This document shows, in pieces, positions 46,276 through 57,479 of a DNA stretch of 64,000 bases. The notes beneath the pieces are model-generated. The model was not told where the DNA came from and made no database searches. It saw nothing but the letters and a program-made list of their open reading frames with translations. This DNA is from Annulohypoxylon bovei var. microspora. Lineage: Eukaryota; Ascomycota; Sordariomycetes; Xylariales; Hypoxylaceae. The DNA is taken from NCBI GenBank assembly GCA_022836615.1, contig MU405343.1, forward strand, positions 46,995 to 110,994, in the 5' to 3' direction. A program made the position numbers and the translations under genes. The stretch's first letter is position 1. Every line of letters begins with the position of its first letter.

Positions 46276-47924
46276 TGTTTAGTATGATAATTCCTATATT
46301 ACCATAGCCCCGATGGGCATTGTAAATAGGTAGCGGTTCCTTCTATTTCGTGGCAGAGCCTTCTAAGATGTCATATCTTACGACTCGCTGAAGACCTAAT
46401 GCAACCTCGTTGGGACGCTTATAGGCCAATGTTCTGAAACTTGGCGGCCCTATCATAGTCGGTCCGTCTAACCATTCTGGTTGAATGAGAATTGGTATGT
46501 TTCGGGCTCCGAGACGAAAGTGTTTCGTAGCGAGCCAATACTACGGTAAACGAGGGAAAAATCAGGTCTGCTCTTATGTACTTGATCTGCAACTTGTCAA
46601 CCGCCTTGTTGGAATTAGGTGTGGTGGGCCAAACCTGCATCTCACCCCGAGGCCTCGGGGTTTTTCGTCAGAATCAGGTTCCCATGACCCACGGAGAAAG
46701 CGGTTGACCTCGTTGCTGCCCTACCGGACCAGAGGACACATACATGCCTGAGCTTGTATCGTCACGGGACGGGTTTGGCAATTATCGCAGATATTGAATT
46801 AATCCCATTGTGCAACACTGATTGATCCCTTATGTCTCAGCCTAAGCTACCCAGAGTCAACTCGTGCCATAGGAAAGCCGGCGGTGCTTTTCTTCAACCA
46901 TTTCTTATATTGCTTACGTTAGTTAGGGTCTCGGTCTTGTGTCTGCCCTTCGACTGGTGGAGGAATACCGATCGACAGCCGCACGAATCCGGTGAAGCCG
47001 TAGGACGTGACCCTTATCAGATCGCGGTATACATATATCCGAAGTTCATACGTGGTTGTTTCGCCTCCTTCCTGCATACACTCCGGCCTTGGCTTGGCGG
47101 AATGGGAAAGTTCCCATCCTCGGTGTCTGCACAGATCAGAGGAGCAAAGCATTGTGTATTCCCTCACCGACCAATATGGGCCCCCGGGAACTTGGTATGC
47201 TTCGAACCATTTGTTAATTATGTCTCAGAACGGGATTGGTAGACGTGCCTCGCCAACTCCTTCTCTCCTATTACTCTCTACCCTTGCTCTTACCAATATG
47301 TCATGTACCCGGAAACGAAATCATCCCGTCATGCTATTGATATTAGTCTTCGGGAGACTTGGGTCTGTAGCCAGTGATATGTCTCGATTTACAGTCTAAT
47401 ATTCAGTTTGCCTCTTGCTACAACTACATGTCTTACGAAAACATACGGGTCTTTGCTTAGATAAAGCCAATATTGGCTAGCACGGATGACATCGTGCGCC
47501 TACCTAGTACTTCTCTATCTAGACAGAACCAATCTGAACCCCGGCCTAATTCCTGCAGCCTCCCTTCCTTGCATGGGCTCAGGACAAAGTTCCCGCTGCC
47601 GGTGAGATGCTAGGGCCGGAGACGGGCATTGCCTCGTGTGTGTAATCATAAAATCCTCAGCGGGAAGAGAAAAAAGCAATTATAGTCTGACTGACGACTG
47701 ACCGGGATCTAGACATGTGGTTAAACCGGCCATTTCCTAACACCAAGTGTAAACTGTATATATATCAGCCGAGTCCCGTCCTTTCAACCCGCAGCCGCAC
47801 TCGCCCAAGCTCACTAGCTCGCCGAAGCCCATTGCCCTCTCCTCTTTAGCACTATTGCTATCCAGCCAGTCAACAGTCTTTCAAAATCAAGCTCTCCGCC
47901 CGTCTTCATATACTTGAATAAAAA
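46276..47924. other. Intergenic, 1.65 kb, ending in a TATA-containing promoter
   Basis: No supported gene; the 136-codon ORF at 46832-47242 lacks any family feature. The last 200 bp look like the promoter of the next gene. Confidence 0.5.
47757..47765 (+). promoter_or_regulatory. Probable TATA box of the SMP/LEA-like gene
   Basis: TATATATAT about 160 nt upstream of the start codon, followed by a C/T-rich leader. TATA-containing promoters are typical of stress-induced fungal genes. Inference only. Confidence 0.4.
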
Positions 47925-48180
47925 ATGGGGCCGAGTAAGATGGACGACAAATCGGCGGCGCGGATCGCGAAGTCTCGCGGAAAGAACGTACTTTGCACAC
48001 ATACATTACCCAGAAAACCGTGTCGGGTACTTACAGTGGAAACAGGACTCCTTCGCGAAGCGAGCAGACATGGCCGCCCGAAACAACAAAGACCAGAAAG
48101 GTGAGGGCTCGGACGGGGCTGGGCAAAAGGGGGACGGGGACGCGAGCCAGAAGAAAGACGACGGTCGTCAGGAGAAGTGA
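47925..48180 (+). CDS. Small hydrophilic SMP/LEA-like protein (65 or 68 aa)
   Basis: Two-exon gene. Exon 47925-47987 (MGPSKMDDKSAARIAKSRGK, then Asn) is followed by a GTACTT donor, and exon 48046-48180 begins DSFAKRADMAARNN. Both are in phase 0, giving 66 codons. The combination of an N-terminal GPSKM plus S-A-x-R-I and, further on, S-F-A-x-R-A is the pattern of the short seed-maturation-protein (SMP)/LEA-like proteins common in fungi and linked to conidia and desiccation or stress tolerance. The tail is Gly/Lys/Asp-rich and disordered. A second acceptor 9 nt upstream (ending 48036) would add three residues in frame. Neither exon stands out as an ORF. Confidence 0.7.
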
Positions 48181-50726
48181 AGGGGATGCGGTAGGGGCTC
48201 TCCCCGGCCAATCACAGGGCTCGAAGACCGTATGTTGGACATGGTCCGGGATGGAGCCTAGGAACTGAAGATCTGGGCGGGTCTTTTGTGACAGATCGCA
48301 AGGGGATATCTCGGTCTGGCCGAAGCTGGATATCTGGACTATGTCAAGTTGCTATGTGTTGGCTTGGATTTCTGTATGCGGGCGGAGGAGGTCGCTGAGT
48401 GAGTAATTATGTGGTGATGTCGACGTCACTCCTGTATTTGTAATGATCCCTCATGAGACGCGGGACTTCTCGGGACGAGCAAGCTTCACTTTGATTCTGG
48501 AATGTAGACCACGTAGGCAGAGCAATGGAAGAGTGTAGCGCCGGCGCGTGCCCACAATTTGACTCTTGAGAGAAAAAAAGAAGAAGCTCTAGGTTGGAAG
48601 AGTATGTATCGTTTCATTATCGTTACCAAGATCAACGTATACCTGCATTGACGTAGCGGTTAGTTACAAAGTACCCCAATAGGGTGGTATTTAGTGTATG
48701 CTTGTGTTAATATGACATACTTATCCGTACCAGCTGACCGGTTCTGGGCCCCCTTTCTCAACCCGACATGACGTACAAAACAGAAATGATCGCTGCCCTT
48801 ACTGCTTACCTATTGTCGGCTTGTCTTGCCAGGTGGGTTAGGTGACTTCGGCAGCGTATTCGTGAGCAATGGTTTGTTAAAAATAGATTTGATAGCGACA
48901 CCTATGAGGATAGCACTTGAAAAGAAAACTCCATTTTCCTGGCACCAGGAAGTATTATAACAAGATAGAAAGTAGGAGAGGGTGGATAGGGGTAGGCTGA
49001 TACTATCTGCTTGATAGTAAGTACTAAGTATGTAGGATAGGGAAAGGAGTTCATCACGCTAGGTTGGACTTCCTAAATTGACGCTAGCCTCAAGCATACT
49101 GCAGCGTATTATCACGCTGTGGCATGTAACACATCTGAACAGATCTCGCTCTGCCATGATGTGAACCTAGGTAGGGAAGCCTTACACGACAGTGTAGCGA
49201 GGATATGTAATATGCCTAGGGCTGTCCTGGAGCTGTCCTGGAGGTTCCCCGTGACCTTTTCCCAACAAGGCAGGTATTGTAGATCCCATTGCACGCGGAA
49301 AATGTCCGACCCCCTTATTAGCAAACGCTCACCGGCTAGGAACATGCATGGATGCGGACTGGTGCAGAGACATGCAGAGACTTTCGACCGGTGTGGCTGT
49401 CGCGGGTAAGGAAGGGGAAAAGGGACCAATGCGGTCTCAGCGTTGAAACAGACCTTAGGTACGCAAGGACTGACCCCCATCCGCCCCATCAATTGATCGT
49501 TCTCTCGTGGGGTGGCGAATAAAAAAAAGCAACGGTAGAAGTCAGGCCGATGCAATAGATTGACTTCCCGACCCCTAAACAGGCGGTGTTCTTTGGGCAT
49601 CTTGTTGCAACGCCCAGTCCCGATGCCACGTTTCGTTATGCTAATAGCATAGATATCCATCCATTTTTTTTATTGTTCCCCCCCCCCCCCCCCCCCCTTC
49701 TCCTCTTCCTCCCCTCATCCTCCACCTTAGGTATATTCCAACTTTCCAACCAAGATATGTTGGAGCGCATTGGCTGTTGGGAAACCCAAGGTTACGTCAC
49801 TGCGTATATCTCAACGCCGGCTTGCGAATTTTAGATAAAAGACCCCGTGCAAGTGGGACATCCGACATCCCAGAATTTCAGAGAGATATTATAGGATCCC
49901 ATTGATATGCGGTCTTAAAGTCCTCGTAGAGCCGTAGGATATTTCGCAAAGAAGGATCTTAGGATTAGTACATACAATTATTTCAGCCTCGGCAGGTATA
50001 TCTCGTTTCTTGTTTCTTGCATTTGAAGATACTCAATTCAAGATAAAAGATGTAAGTTAGTGAGAGTTTATATTTCAATTCTTAGCGCGTTAAGCGCACA
50101 AATTTACGGGTCAGTGAAACAGCACTTTCAATGTTCGTTTTAACACTGGAACTTTTACCCAGTAAGTATCGTGTACCTTACGTAGTATTTATGGCGTCGA
50201 GTTCGTCCCGGTAAACTGGTGGCCCTATCGACCTTGGCAGCTTGTGTCCTTGGCACAGGCGCCACATTTTCTTCGATAAGCAAGTATCTAGGTACCTACC
50301 TACATAAGTACCACAACATTGGAAGTACCGAGACTTAAGTTCAGCCTCGTCAGCCTCCAAACAGTCAGCTGGTTGTTCTGCCCCGCCAACTATAATCCCT
50401 GTAAGTACATCATCGATGCTTCACCCTCTTCAGCCTTGCTTCCTTTCCTCTCAAACCTGAATCTCTATCAATTTTAGTCCTTCAATTCTAAGATTACCTA
50501 GGTACTTGATTAATCTGATAACCTTTTACTCTTTAACAACATACCCAAGCATTATTGTAACTCAACTTTCATTCTTTACTTTTGATTTGTCTTATCCGGT
50601 CGCTTGAGCACTTCAATCCGATAAGAAACCCCGTGCATTGCTTCGCCTGGAGTAGATGAACCATCTCATCATCCTCTTATCACAGCATGATAACATAAAT
50701 TACGATTCCAAGACGAAGGCGTAATC
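48181..50726. other. Intergenic, 2.5 kb
   Basis: No supported gene. A 182-codon ORF on the minus strand (49112-49660) has no recognisable feature. A poly-C run is at 49678-49697. The stretch 50.3-50.7 kb is pyrimidine-rich and is likely the VAC14 promoter and leader. Confidence 0.5.
49678..49697. repeat. Poly-C tract (20 C)
   Basis: Homopolymer run preceded by a T run and followed by a C/T-rich stretch. Confidence 0.85.
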
Positions 50727-53700
50727 ATGGAACCCAACGTCCAACGCTTTCTCAATGATAAACTATACGACAAGAGGAAGACCGGCGCCCTTGAGTATGC
50801 TTTCCTCGCCCCTGATCTCGGTTGTCTACTAATCCGACCGACTTGTCTAGGCTTGAGCGCTCTATTCGGGATCTAGTAGCCGTCAAGGACTACAAGAGGA
50901 TCTCGGATATCCTCGATCAACTGTGCAATGACTACGCCTACGCTGTTCATCAGCCCCACGCTCGTAACGGAGGGTTGATAGGCCTTGCTGCTGCCGCTAT
51001 TGCCCTTGGTTCTGTATGTCTCCCCCCCCCCCCCCCCCCCCCTGGAACTGGTCTACGTGACTCACTTTTCGTCGCCCCCCTCCCTGAGTTCCTCTCAAGC
51101 TGATCTTATCCAAAGGAACTGCCAAGATATCTTGAGGTCATAGTACCCCCTGTTCTGGCATGCTTCACAGACCAAGATGCACGCGTCCGATATTACGCAT
51201 GCGAGTCTATGTACAATATTGCTAAGGTTGCTAAAGGAGAAATCCTGAAATATTTTAATCACATATTTGATGCTCTATGCAAGGTATTGTCGTTGCTTGC
51301 CTCCGTTTCGCCCATTACCTGCTCTGACACATATCTTCGATTATAGCTAGGCGCAGACTCGGAACTTTCTGTCAAGAATGGTGCTGAACTTCTCGATCGT
51401 CTGATCAAGGATATCGTATCCGAATCCGCGGCGACTTATGTATCCATTTTAGAGACTGAACCGCCCCCGCCCTATGAGGTGAAAGACTCCGATGAAGGCT
51501 CTTCTCCAAATCCAAACCCAAACCCAAACCCAAACCTGCCTACAGCATTCTCTCTACCGGACTTCATCCCTCTTCTAAAGGAACGGATATGGGTTATGAA
51601 CCCATTTACCAGGACTTTCCTTGTCGGGTGGATTACGCTACTTGATTCGATTCCAGATCTCGAATTGGTCACGTATCTCCCTGAATTTTTAGGAGGATTA
51701 CTGAAATTCCTTAGTGGTAACAATGCTGATGTGCATGCTGCCACGCAAGCCTGTTTAGATAAGTTCCTGAACGAGATTAAGCGAATCGCCAGGGTCAAAA
51801 AGGGGATCGCCGAGAGTAAGAAGTCTAAAGGGGACGGTAAGAGAAAGCGGGAGGACTCCGTCGACAGCGGTAGTATGCGTCTGGCGCCGGACGATGCCGA
51901 GGAAGCAGGATCCACGACCGCCAACGAAGACGACGATGAGGTGAGCAGCGAAGATGACTGGATCCCGGGGCAGGATGTACAGATTAACTACAAGGCAATC
52001 CTCGAGATCCTGACTGCGACGCTCGATTCTCCCCTGGGTGAGTGCTCTGAGCCAGAAGGCGCCGATTCAGCTTCTAATACTACGCTCATAGAGGAGGATA
52101 GCCTTCTGGAGAGTTTGCGGTGGATAGTATCGTTCCTAGACATCTGTCCCGAAGAAGTCTTACCTTTTACACCTAAAGTCCTAGCTCATCTCCTGCCAGC
52201 AATGGCTAGCGGGGTCGAACCGATTCGCCAAGCCGCGGCGAGAGTGAACGGTTCATTGATGGACTATGTTGTTTCTCTTACAGACGAATCCGAGGTTTCA
52301 TCCGGACAGGCGTCGACGCGAATCCCAGCATCTACAGCTGACCGTGCCGAGGGTGCGTCTAGTACACGTGCTTCTCTATCGAGTGGCCGTGAGATAGATA
52401 TGCGTAGCCCCACGCCAGCTCAGAACCGTAGAGTACCCACGCCAGCACAATCGATCCAGTCTCAGGCGGATTTAGATTATGCTGCTGCGGTTACTTCTCT
52501 CACTCTACTATTCCTGAACGACCACGAAGCTACTCGTGTTGCTGCCTTAACATGGCTCATCATGTTGCACCGCAAAGCGCCCCGGAAGATCGTTGCGTTC
52601 AACGACGGAACATTCCCCGCCCTCCTTAAAACATTATCAGACCCGGCAGAAGCCGTAGTTACTAAAGACTTACAGTTATTGTCCCAGATCTCGAGACATA
52701 GCGAGGATGACTACTTTTCTAACTTTATGGTCAGCCTCCTGCAACTTTTCTCTACAGATAGAAAGCTGCTCGAGACGCGGGGTAATCTAATTATTCGCCA
52801 ACTGTGCATGACCTTGAGCCCCGAAAGGATATATCGAACTTTGGCCGAAACGATTGAGAAAGAGGAGGATGTTGAGTTCGCGAGCATAATGGTGCAGAAT
52901 CTCAACAATAACCTCATCACGGCCCCGGAGTTGGCCGACTTGAGGAAGCGGCTACGAAATCTAGAGACGAAGGTACCGTCTCTTAGTCACTTGATAACTT
53001 GATGTGCACTCTGCTTACATTTTGAACAGGATGGTCAAGCCTTCTTCGTCGCTCTGTTCCGTTCCTGGTGTTACAATGCCGTTGCAACTTTCTCCTTGTG
53101 CCTACTCGCGCAAGCATACGAGGCAGCATACAATCTGTTGCAGATCTTGTGAGTGCGGACTCTGCGTGGATGAGCTGACGCCCTGCTAACAGATGCTAGC
53201 GCGGAGCTTGAGATGACAGTCAACATTCTTATCCAGATCGACAAGCTTGTCCAGCTGATTGAGTCGCCTGTTTTTACATGTAAGTCACTCAACTACTATT
53301 TATTACTATGGAGACTATATATTAACATTACAATGCTAGATCTTCGTCTTCAGCTTCTTGAACCCGAGAAGTACCCGTACCTCTACAAGTGTCTGTACGG
53401 ACTTTTGATGCTTTTGCCGCAATCTTCTGCGTTTGCCGCCCTCAAGAACAGATTAAATAGTGTAAGCTCGATAGGCTACTTGCAAATCGGGCCTCGACCG
53501 TATGTACTGTCTTCTATTGGTTCCCCCTCGTATGCTTGGCCAAGTTCTGTAGCCGAAACTGTTTCTTCTTTTCAAAACCACACTCGTTCCAAAAGCGGTC
53601 ATGACACTTATGCTTCTTCTCCTGTTAGTTCTGCCACTGCACCTAGCGCGTCAAATTACGATCGGCCAAACAGACTAGGCAAAGGCCGTGAAGACGGCAT

Positions 53701-53974
53701 GATTCGATGGGAACAACTTCTTGAAAAGTTTAGGGCCGTGCAAGATAGAGCAAGACGGGCGCAGAGAATGATGGAAGGCGGTCTCGACGACGGACCAGGT
53801 TTTAGCAGCTTACGTATTACGGAGAAGGAGCCGCCACGGCCTGCGGCACCAGCCGTACCACCGAAGGACTCGACTCCTGCCGCAGCGCCGCAGAAACGCT
53901 CGGGACTGGGAAGGCAGTTCGGTAGACTCGGTGCGTCAGTCTCGGGCAGAGGGAAGCGATCGCAACCACAATAG
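50727..53974 (+). CDS. VAC14: VAC14, scaffold of the PIKfyve/Fab1 complex
   Basis: HEAT-repeat scaffold that holds the PI3P 5-kinase Fab1 and the phosphatase Fig4 together on the vacuolar membrane and so controls PI(3,5)P2. Seven exons: 50727-50794, 50851-51013, 51116-51283, 51347-52972, 53030-53148, 53200-53279 and 53340-53974; 953 codons (952 aa), somewhat longer than yeast Vac14 (880). The N-terminal HEAT repeats include LDQLCNDYAYAVHQPHARNG and PPVLACFTDQDARVRYYACE. A fungal insertion with (Asn-Pro)n and an acidic stretch follows. The conserved Fig4-binding C-terminal domain reads LLQIFAELEMTVNILIQIDK and KYPYLYKCLYGLLMLLPQSSAF. The tail (about 780-952) is disordered. The acceptor of exon 6 is the ctag at 53199, chosen because it restores IFAELEMTV. 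Confidence 0.95.
51022..51042. repeat. Poly-C tract (21 C) in VAC14 intron 2
   Basis: Homopolymer run starting 9 nt into the intron, right after the donor GTATGTCT. It is likely length-variable. Confidence 0.9.
51506..51535 (+). repeat. CCAAAC hexanucleotide repeat coding for (Asn-Pro)n in VAC14
   Basis: Five near-perfect CCAAA[C/T] units within exon 4, translated as alternating Pro and Asn. In frame, so length changes add or remove dipeptides. Confidence 0.9.
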
Positions 53975-54198
53975 CCTTGTAGTTGGTCATAAGAGTCCGG
54001 ATCGCCGGAGTAGAGATCGCGGCCATTTTTCTTTTTTTGCTACACGAACTTAGAAGCATCCATGGGTGAAACTGATACACCATAAAGGGGGTCACAGCGG
54101 TGAGATTACATTCTGTACGAGTACTGGTAATCCGCATAGCGGCAACATCTGTAGTGTAAAGAAATTTAATATTAATGGCGTCTTTGTTACCAGTCTCA

Positions 54199-55176
54199 TC
54201 AAAACCTCTTCCTGCTCTTTACAGGACTTTCTCGTTCCACTAGTTGCTCGAAATTCGCGTCTCTCCGCTCGGTCGCGTCGCGGAGCTCGGCACGCAGAAC
54301 CTCCAATTCAGCCCGGGCTGCTTCTATATCCGGGGACAGACAAGCAAACGCCTTGACTCGGGCGTCGAGGTCCTTCTTCCGAGCCAGCAGTTCGAGATAC
54401 GCCTCCTCGTCCTCCCTCACGTCCCCGACAGTCAGGCCCGGCAGCCCGACGGTCTTCTCCAGGGCCACGACCTGCTGCTTCAGCTCCGGCAGCTTGCCCG
54501 TCGCGCACTTGATCTTGCGCTGCAGCTCTAGGTTCTGCTTCGCTAGGTCCGGCGCCGGCTGGTACGCCTCGCCGCCCCGCAGCTCCTCGAGGAACGACCC
54601 CGTCTCGGCCGACGACCGGTCGAGGTACCGTTGTAGCAGGTTCACCCGCTCCACGCTGTCTTCCAGCTCCACCGCCCGCCCCTGAATCTCGACATACTTG
54701 GCCCCCAGGATTTCGGGCGTGGGGTACGCGACCCCGAGGTCCACGGCTATGGCCGACATGGCGTCTAGCGCGGCGGCGCCTTCGCGGCTGAGGTTCGCTT
54801 CGAGGGCCGCGATTAGGTCGGAGGCTAGTAGTTCGCCGTCAATCGTGTCGTTTGTATTATTTGTTGGCTGCTGCCGCCGCACCTCCAGGTCCCGCTCGCT
54901 GGCCTCGACTTCGGCGAGCGCGGCCTCCTCGAGCCGCGCTAGCTGCTGCCGGTCTTCATCTGCGGCCTCGTTGGCGGCGGCTAGCGCGAGCAGGGCTTTG
55001 AGGGTCTCGGGGTTCCGCTCGAACGTTGGGGGGCGTCTGTGGGAGGAAGAGTTGGAGGCGTACTTGCTCCGCAGCCAGCTGTCGACATACGACCAGTCCT
55101 TCGCGGTGGAGGCGGCGGCGCGGGCGACTGAGGGCGAGAATATGGCGGCTTGGTGCGAGGGGGCTAGGTGTGCCAT
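54199..55176 (-). CDS. HAUS1: HAUS augmin-like complex subunit 1
   Basis: Single-exon, 325-aa coiled-coil protein resembling HAUS1, a subunit of augmin that recruits gamma-tubulin to pre-existing spindle microtubules for branching nucleation. The N-terminal signature is IFSPSVARAAASTAKDWSYVDSWL, followed by RRPPTFERNPETLKALLALA. The rest is almost continuous heptad-rich helix (about 70-325), with many Ala/Glu/Leu/Arg. The codon usage is strongly GC-biased compared with its neighbours, so the antisense strand shows long shadow ORFs. Augmin is present in many filamentous fungi but absent from budding yeast. Confidence 0.85.
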   Translation of the reverse strand: MAHLAPSHQAAIFSPSVARAAASTAKDWSYVDSWLRSKYASNSSSHRRPPTFERNPETLKALLALAAANEAADEDRQQLARLEEAALAEVEASERDLEVRRQQPTNNTNDTIDGELLASDLIAALEANLSREGAAALDAMSAIAVDLGVAYPTPEILGAKYVEIQGRAVELEDSVERVNLLQRYLDRSSAETGSFLEELRGGEAYQPAPDLAKQNLELQRKIKCATGKLPELKQQVVALEKTVGLPGLTVGDVREDEEAYLELLARKKDLDARVKAFACLSPDIEAARAELEVLRAELRDATERRDANFEQLVERESPVKSRKRF

Positions 55177-55839
55177 TGTATTTGAGACTGTCTTGGGGTT
55201 GAAAGTATTTTATGGTGAAGACCTATGTAGAGAGGTAGAGTATGATATAAGTATGTACTAAGTATTAATTATGTCGAATACACGGTCAACGTCAAGTAGG
55301 TACACGCGACTGACAGGGATATGCAGGGGAGTGGGTGTCATTGGGGAATGGTGGGGGGTACATTTGCTTAACGGGTGCAACCGTTCCGCCAGTAAGTCAA
55401 GATTTATACCCCTCTTGCCTCTTTAGGAAACGGTCATTTGTGGCGCGTTATCTAAGTTCGGTCCTGTTACCTGTAGAAGTGGCCAGGTTGTCAATGCAGG
55501 GATAAAGTTGTTTAGAGAATACTTCTTTATACTCGACGACTCAGTTGTACTCGAATGTACTTTCCTATCAGACAATGCTAGATACGCGTAGTAGTAGACA
55601 GAAAGAGCCACTTGTTAACCTCAGTTTTATAAGTTGCCCATTTCTCTATATTTTGATTTGCCCAAACCTACTTTTACTTCAAGTTGTTTTCTAAGTGTCT
55701 TAAACTTTTCAACTCTACCTTTACTTTTTCTTCTTATTATCCCGTAATACTGTTCCTTTTTAACATACCTACTCCCTGACGGCGTACGCGCCTACGGGCA
55801 ACTTGATCCAGCCTCCATATCGTCGTCTATCGCGTAACT
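55177..55839. other. Divergent intergenic region HAUS1 (-) / TPR-DnaJ (+)
   Basis: 663 bp with no gene. The right part (55.66-55.80 kb) is T/C-rich and probably the core promoter and leader of the chaperone gene. Confidence 0.55.
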
Positions 55840-57479
55840 ATGATTGTTCCTCTATCAGCGCTGGCTCTCGCAGCCACTGCGTTGTCATCTACTGGGCTCG
55901 TCCAAGCCCTTTCCGCCTCAGATATACCGTCCGATACACCTATCTCGACACTCCTCTCTTCTGCGCAATCACACTTAACCAAGGGCGAAACGAGCGAGGC
56001 TCTAGTATACTACGATGCCGCCGTCGCCCGAGATCCTAACGACTACCTAACCTTCTTTAAGCGCGCAACCACCTACCTCTCCCTCGGTCGCACGTCGCAA
56101 GCTACTTCGGATTTCAACAAAGTCCTGAAACTACGGCCGGACTTCGAAGGCGCACATCTTCAACTTGGCAAACTGAAGGCTAAAAGTGCCGACTGGGATG
56201 GAGCTAAAGAACATTACGTCTTAGCGAAGCAAATACCAGGCACCCCCGAGTTCGACAAACTTGTCGAGGCGCAGGGCGCTACTAAGCTGGCAGAAGCGGC
56301 TGCGCAAAAGGGAAACTGGGACGAATGTATAGGTCAGGCAGGGGAAGCTATCTTTGTCGCAAATCGAGCGCCCAACCTACGCGAACTGCGCGTAAAATGC
56401 CGATTCGAGAAAGGAGAGGTAGAGGAGGGGATGAGCGACTTGCAGCACATCCTACAGATGAAGGCTGGCGATACCACTCCGCATCTCCAGATCTCGGCCA
56501 CCACGTTTTACGCCATGGGAGATATGCAGCAAGGTATGATACAGATCAAGAAGTGCATGCACTCCGACCCTGAGTCTAAGGCCTGCAAAAAGCTGTTGAA
56601 GCAAGAAAAGAACGTCGATAAGACGTTGGCAAAAGTCAACAAGGCCCTAGAGAGGAACCAGCCTATGTCCGGTGTCAAGTTATTAGTACCGTCCGGTGAC
56701 GACCAAGGCTTAATCAACGAAGTCGAAGAGCAAATCAAGGAGCTCAAGAAAACCGGCATCATTCCGGAACGCGCGCCCAATGTATTACTAGCCAGATTAG
56801 TTGAGACTGCTTGCCAAGCTTACTACGAGGTAATGCGACGATTATTTCTATCGCTTATGATTATGTACTAACTGGTATATAGGCAAATGGCAAAAAGGCT
56901 AGCACATATTGTCCAAAAGCGCTAGAGCTGGACGAGAACTCATTTTACGGTCTGATGTACAAAGCCAAGACGCAACTAGACGCCGAAGAATTTGAGGCTT
57001 CCATCGCAATACTCAAGAAGGCCGCAGAACTCAGACCGGACAAGAATAATGTCGTCAGTCCTCAGATGCAGAAGGCTCAGGTGGCCCTCAAGCGCAGCAA
57101 GACGAAAGATTATTACAAGGTCCTAGGCGTTGCCCACGACGCCGACGAGCGGCAAATCAAGTCGGCGTACCGAAAGCTAACCAAGATACATCACCCCGAC
57201 AAAGCGGCGAAGCAGGGCCTGAGCAAGGAGGAAGCGGAGAAGAAGATGCAGAGTATCAACGAAGCATACGAGGTGCTAAGCGACGCCGAGCTGCGCGCGA
57301 GGTTCGACCGGGGCGACGACCCCAACTCCAACGAGCAGCAGAACCCGTTCCAGCAGGGCAGCCAGTTTGGCGGCGGCGGCGGGCCGTTCATGTTCCAGCA
57401 AGGCGGCGGCCAGCAGTTCCAGTTCAAATTCGGGTCCGGCGGCGGCGGCGGCTTCCCGGGCGGCTTCCCTTTTGGTTAA
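55840..57479 (+). CDS. ER-lumenal TPR-DnaJ co-chaperone (DNAJC3/P58IPK-like)
   Basis: Hsp40 with TPR repeats that hands unfolded proteins to BiP/Kar2 in the ER lumen. Two exons, 55840-56829 and 56883-57479, joined in phase 0, give 529 codons (528 aa). A signal peptide covers about 1-25 (VPLSALALAATALSSTG). TPR units run from about 35 to 400, for example LTKGETSEALVYYDAAVARD and LSLGRTSQATSDFNKVLKL. The J domain spans about 405-470 with the HPD motif at 434-436 and YYKVLGV at its start. A Gly/Phe/Gln-rich tail follows. There is no HDEL/KDEL at the end, as in other family members. The single intron has a textbook ctaac branch point. Confidence 0.93.

Noticed and set aside
46832..47242. 136-codon ORF downstream of the desaturase
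   Set aside because: No family feature; overlapping ORFs on both strands suggest chance.
49112..49660. 182-codon ORF on the minus strand
   Set aside because: Has an ATG but no domain, signal peptide or coding-like composition, and lies in an intergenic region with poly-C at its 5' side.
54698..55261. 187-codon plus-strand ORF
   Set aside because: Antisense of the GC-rich HAUS1 coding region; Ser/Arg-rich as expected from the complementary frame.
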